The notes under the pieces: model-generated | Databases searched by the model: none | Told to the model about the DNA's origin: nothing | What the model saw: only the letters and a program-made list of their open reading frames with translations | Made by a program: the position numbers and the translations under genes | Assembly (NCBI RefSeq): GCF_003003035.1 | Contig: NZ_PVTS01000018.1 | Coordinates: 1 to 64,000 of the forward strand | Origin: Marinilabilia salmonicolor | GTDB lineage: Bacteria; Bacteroidota; Bacteroidia; Bacteroidales; Marinilabiliaceae | DNA length: 64,000 bases | Direction of reading: 5' to 3' | Shown: piece by piece, positions 62,358 to 64,000 of the stretch | Layout: every line of letters starts with the position of its first letter | Numbering within the stretch: the first letter of the stretch is position 1

Positions 62358-62717
62358 TTACTTTTCAACTTTCAATACATCCTTAATTGCGCGCTCAAAA
62401 GTGTCTTTGGGCAATGCGCCTTGTGCCATCTGGGGCTGTCCTTCGGTAGGTACGAAAAGCAATGAAGGAATACTCTGGATACCGAACATACCGGCCAACT
62501 CACGCTGATCTTCTGTGTCGATTTTGTAGATATCTACTTTTCCGTCATATTCTTCTGAAAGTTCTTCCAAAATGGGTGCTACCATTTTACAAGGCTGACA
62601 CCAGTCAGCATAAAAGTCGATAAGACAAGGCTTTTCACCTTCAAACTTCCAGTCTTTATTGTTTTCGAAATCAAAAACTTTCTCTTTAAACGTCTCTTTT
62701 GTCAAAAATTCAACCAT
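62358..62717 (-). CDS. Cytoplasmic thioredoxin
   Basis: This 119-residue thioredoxin without a signal peptide has the active site FYADWCQPCKMVAPILEEL; CQPC replaces the usual CGPC. The cis-Pro is in IQSIPSLLFVP. The N-terminal extension FLTKETFKEKVFDFENNKDW is shared with the downstream exported paralogue. The promoter at 62743-62773 gives a short leader. It reduces protein disulfides in the cytoplasm; the Gln in the CxxC should shift its redox potential relative to standard thioredoxin. Confidence 0.9.
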   Translation of the reverse strand: MVEFLTKETFKEKVFDFENNKDWKFEGEKPCLIDFYADWCQPCKMVAPILEELSEEYDGKVDIYKIDTEDQRELAGMFGIQSIPSLLFVPTEGQPQMAQGALPKDTFERAIKDVLKVEK

Positions 62718-62742
62718 AATTCTTGTGCTTTAAATATTGGTA

Positions 62743-62773
62743 CAAAATTAATAATTCTCTCGATAAATTCAAA
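62743..62773 (-). promoter_or_regulatory. Promoter of the thioredoxin pair
   Basis: On the minus strand, TTTG (62770-62773), a 19-base spacer and TAATTTTG (62743-62750) match the Bacteroidota housekeeping promoter exactly. The ATG at 62717 is 25 bases downstream. This is the clearest promoter in the window. Confidence 0.75.
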
Positions 62774-62860
62774 ATATCTAAATTTGTAAATATATCCATA
62801 CAATCCCCGTGCCAAAAAAATGAGCCTTCTTAATCCTTAGTCTTATTGGGATATAAATTG

Positions 62861-62868
62861 TAATTTTG
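62861..62868 (+). promoter_or_regulatory. -7 element possibly serving the CCA-adding enzyme gene
   Basis: TAATTTTG fits TAnnTTTG and lies 170 bp upstream of the ATG at 63039. No -33 element at proper spacing is visible. The rest of the 320-bp gap shows nothing else. Confidence 0.3.
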
Positions 62869-63038
62869 TCACGTTTCTCGCTAGCCTGAAATTTTAAATT
62901 TGTCAGGTTGAGTGTACTCAGAATTTTAAAGAACTTTTAATTGATAAACATTCAAGTTACTAAGATGTTTGTGTGTTTACAAATTCTTATTACGATAATT
63001 ATAATATAATACTCCTCCTGGCGGGGAAGTGAAGGCTT

Positions 63039-64000
63039 ATGAAGGAACACTTAAAATCACCGGTTTTTAAAACGATTGCCCAGGTTGCTGACGAGAATGG
63101 GAATGAGGCGTATGTTATTGGCGGTTTTGTAAGAGATCTTATTTTGAAACGACCGACCACCGATATTGATGTGGTTGTGGTCGGCAGCGGTATTGACCTG
63201 GCACGTGAGGTTGCCAAAGAACTGGGAGGATTAAAAGTAAGTGTCTTTAAGAATTTCGGCACTGCTATGTTCAAATACCGGGGCATGGATATTGAGTTTG
63301 TGGGTGCCCGCAAAGAATCTTATCAGCGCAACAGCCGCAAACCCATTGTGGAAGACGGGACACTGGAAGACGATCAGAACCGGCGTGACTTTACCATCAA
63401 CGCCATGGCGCTTTCTCTGAATGAAAAGAGTTTTGGAGAACTGGTGGATCCTTTTGGGGGGCTGAAAGATCTGGAAGAAGGTGTTATTCGAACTCCGCTG
63501 GATCCGATGGTTACTTTTTCTGATGATCCGCTGAGAATCCTTCGTGCCATCCGGTTTGCCACACAGCTGGGATTTCGTATCGAAGACAAAACCTATGAAG
63601 GAATAGTGGCCCAGAAAGACCGGCTCCAAATAATTTCCATGGAGCGTGTGGCCGAGGAGCTCAATAAAATGATGATGTCTGAAAGGCCCTCTCTCGGTTT
63701 TAAGCTTTTGGAGAAAACGGGTCTGCTACCTATGATTCTGCCTGAACTACAGGATATGAAAGGGGTAGAGAAAGTGAGAGGAATCGGACATAAAGACAAT
63801 TTCTATCATACCCTCGAAGTCCTTGATCAACTGGTTCCCTATTCTGATGATTTATGGCTTCGTTGGGCCGCATTGCTGCACGATATTGCCAAGCCCCGTA
63901 CCAAGCGGTTTGATCCAAAACTTGGATGGACTTTTCATGCGCACAATTTTGTGGGGATGAAAATGGTTCCTAAAATTTTTAAACGACTGCGGCTGCCACA
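63039..64000 (+). CDS. CCA-adding enzyme / poly(A) polymerase family nucleotidyltransferase (runs off the window)
   Basis: An open frame from the ATG at 63039 (MKEHLKSPVFKTIAQVADEN) continues to the last base, about 320 codons. The head domain has YVIGGFVRDLILKRPTTDID with the GG-x(n)-RD-x(n)-D-x-D metal site. It is followed by GTLEDDQNRRDFTINAMA (the EDxxxRDF-NA motif) and PLRILRAIRFATQLGF (RNA-binding arm). An HD-type segment, WAALLHDIAKPRTKR, begins near residue 290. The family repairs or completes tRNA 3' CCA ends. The HD domain is usual in bacterial CCA enzymes. The 3' end is missing. Confidence 0.93.
   Translation, partial: MKEHLKSPVFKTIAQVADENGNEAYVIGGFVRDLILKRPTTDIDVVVVGSGIDLAREVAKELGGLKVSVFKNFGTAMFKYRGMDIEFVGARKESYQRNSRKPIVEDGTLEDDQNRRDFTINAMALSLNEKSFGELVDPFGGLKDLEEGVIRTPLDPMVTFSDDPLRILRAIRFATQLGFRIEDKTYEGIVAQKDRLQIISMERVAEELNKMMMSERPSLGFKLLEKTGLLPMILPELQDMKGVEKVRGIGHKDNFYHTLEVLDQLVPYSDDLWLRWAALLHDIAKPRTKRFDPKLGWTFHAHNFVGMKMVPKIFKRLRLP

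Noticed and set aside
62999-63918. Several minus-strand frames at the right edge
   Set aside because: They all lie opposite the CCA-adding enzyme gene on the plus strand, which reads through the window end with full catalytic motifs.

Overview
The window comes from a member of the Bacteroidota, most likely class Bacteroidia and plausibly a Marinilabiliales/Prolixibacter-type lineage. The genus cannot be settled from sequence alone. The case rests on several features: TonB receptors with carboxypeptidase-regulatory-like N-termini, a FecI/FecR/STN-receptor cascade, T6SS-iii TssD tube proteins, Bacteroidota promoters of the TTTG-N19-TAnnTTTG type, short lipoprotein signals and moderate A+T content.

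Region 1 (1-8.8 kb) is an accessory island. Two fragments of one IS family, the 3' end of a transposase at 1-81 and a degraded 5' half at 4153-4517, carry facing 22-bp terminal repeats (80-101 and 4011-4032). They bracket an orphan type VI secretion cargo: two TssD tube proteins, a LysM-containing candidate effector and a small membrane protein. An IS4-like element (with two in-frame nonsense codons) sits inside the bracket. An IS1380-like element (TIRs 4546-4559 and 6194-6207, also with two nonsense codons) and an apparently intact IS4-family element (6983-8190) follow, mixed with small membrane proteins and a coding remnant.

Region 2 (8.8-25 kb) is mostly chromosomal. It holds an outer-membrane barrel plus lipoprotein pair, glmM, a tripartite efflux locus (adaptor, MacB-type permease without its ATPase, TolC-like channel, second adaptor), malate dehydrogenase, a DUF2807 lipoprotein, an AI-2E family permease, a beta-helix lipoprotein and an exported endonuclease/phosphatase.

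Region 3 (25-32 kb) reads as an amino-sugar utilisation operon on the minus strand. It contains an exo-beta-D-glucosaminidase-like GH2 lipoprotein, two ROK proteins (one with a ruined phosphate motif) and the RNA-binding protein CvfB, with a LacI regulator and a matching operator upstream.

Region 4 (32-48 kb) holds panB, an RluA pseudouridine synthase, a flavodoxin, a PAS histidine kinase, a lipoprotein/ECF sigma/FecR/TonB receptor cascade, an unusual fusion of an ATP-grasp ligase to a DmpA/S58 aminopeptidase, an HDAC-like amidohydrolase, a Bax-like glucosaminidase and a NodB deacetylase lipoprotein. Its intergenic gaps are rich in palindromes and MITE-like dispersed repeats, and the remains of a REP-associated transposase lie near 48.5 kb.

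Region 5 (49-64 kb) has a TonB receptor under two tandem TPP riboswitches, a large TPR protein with a paired outer-membrane barrel, speA, argS, a hypothetical gene, two tandem thioredoxins and the start of a CCA-adding enzyme that runs off the end. No tRNA, rRNA or CRISPR array was found.
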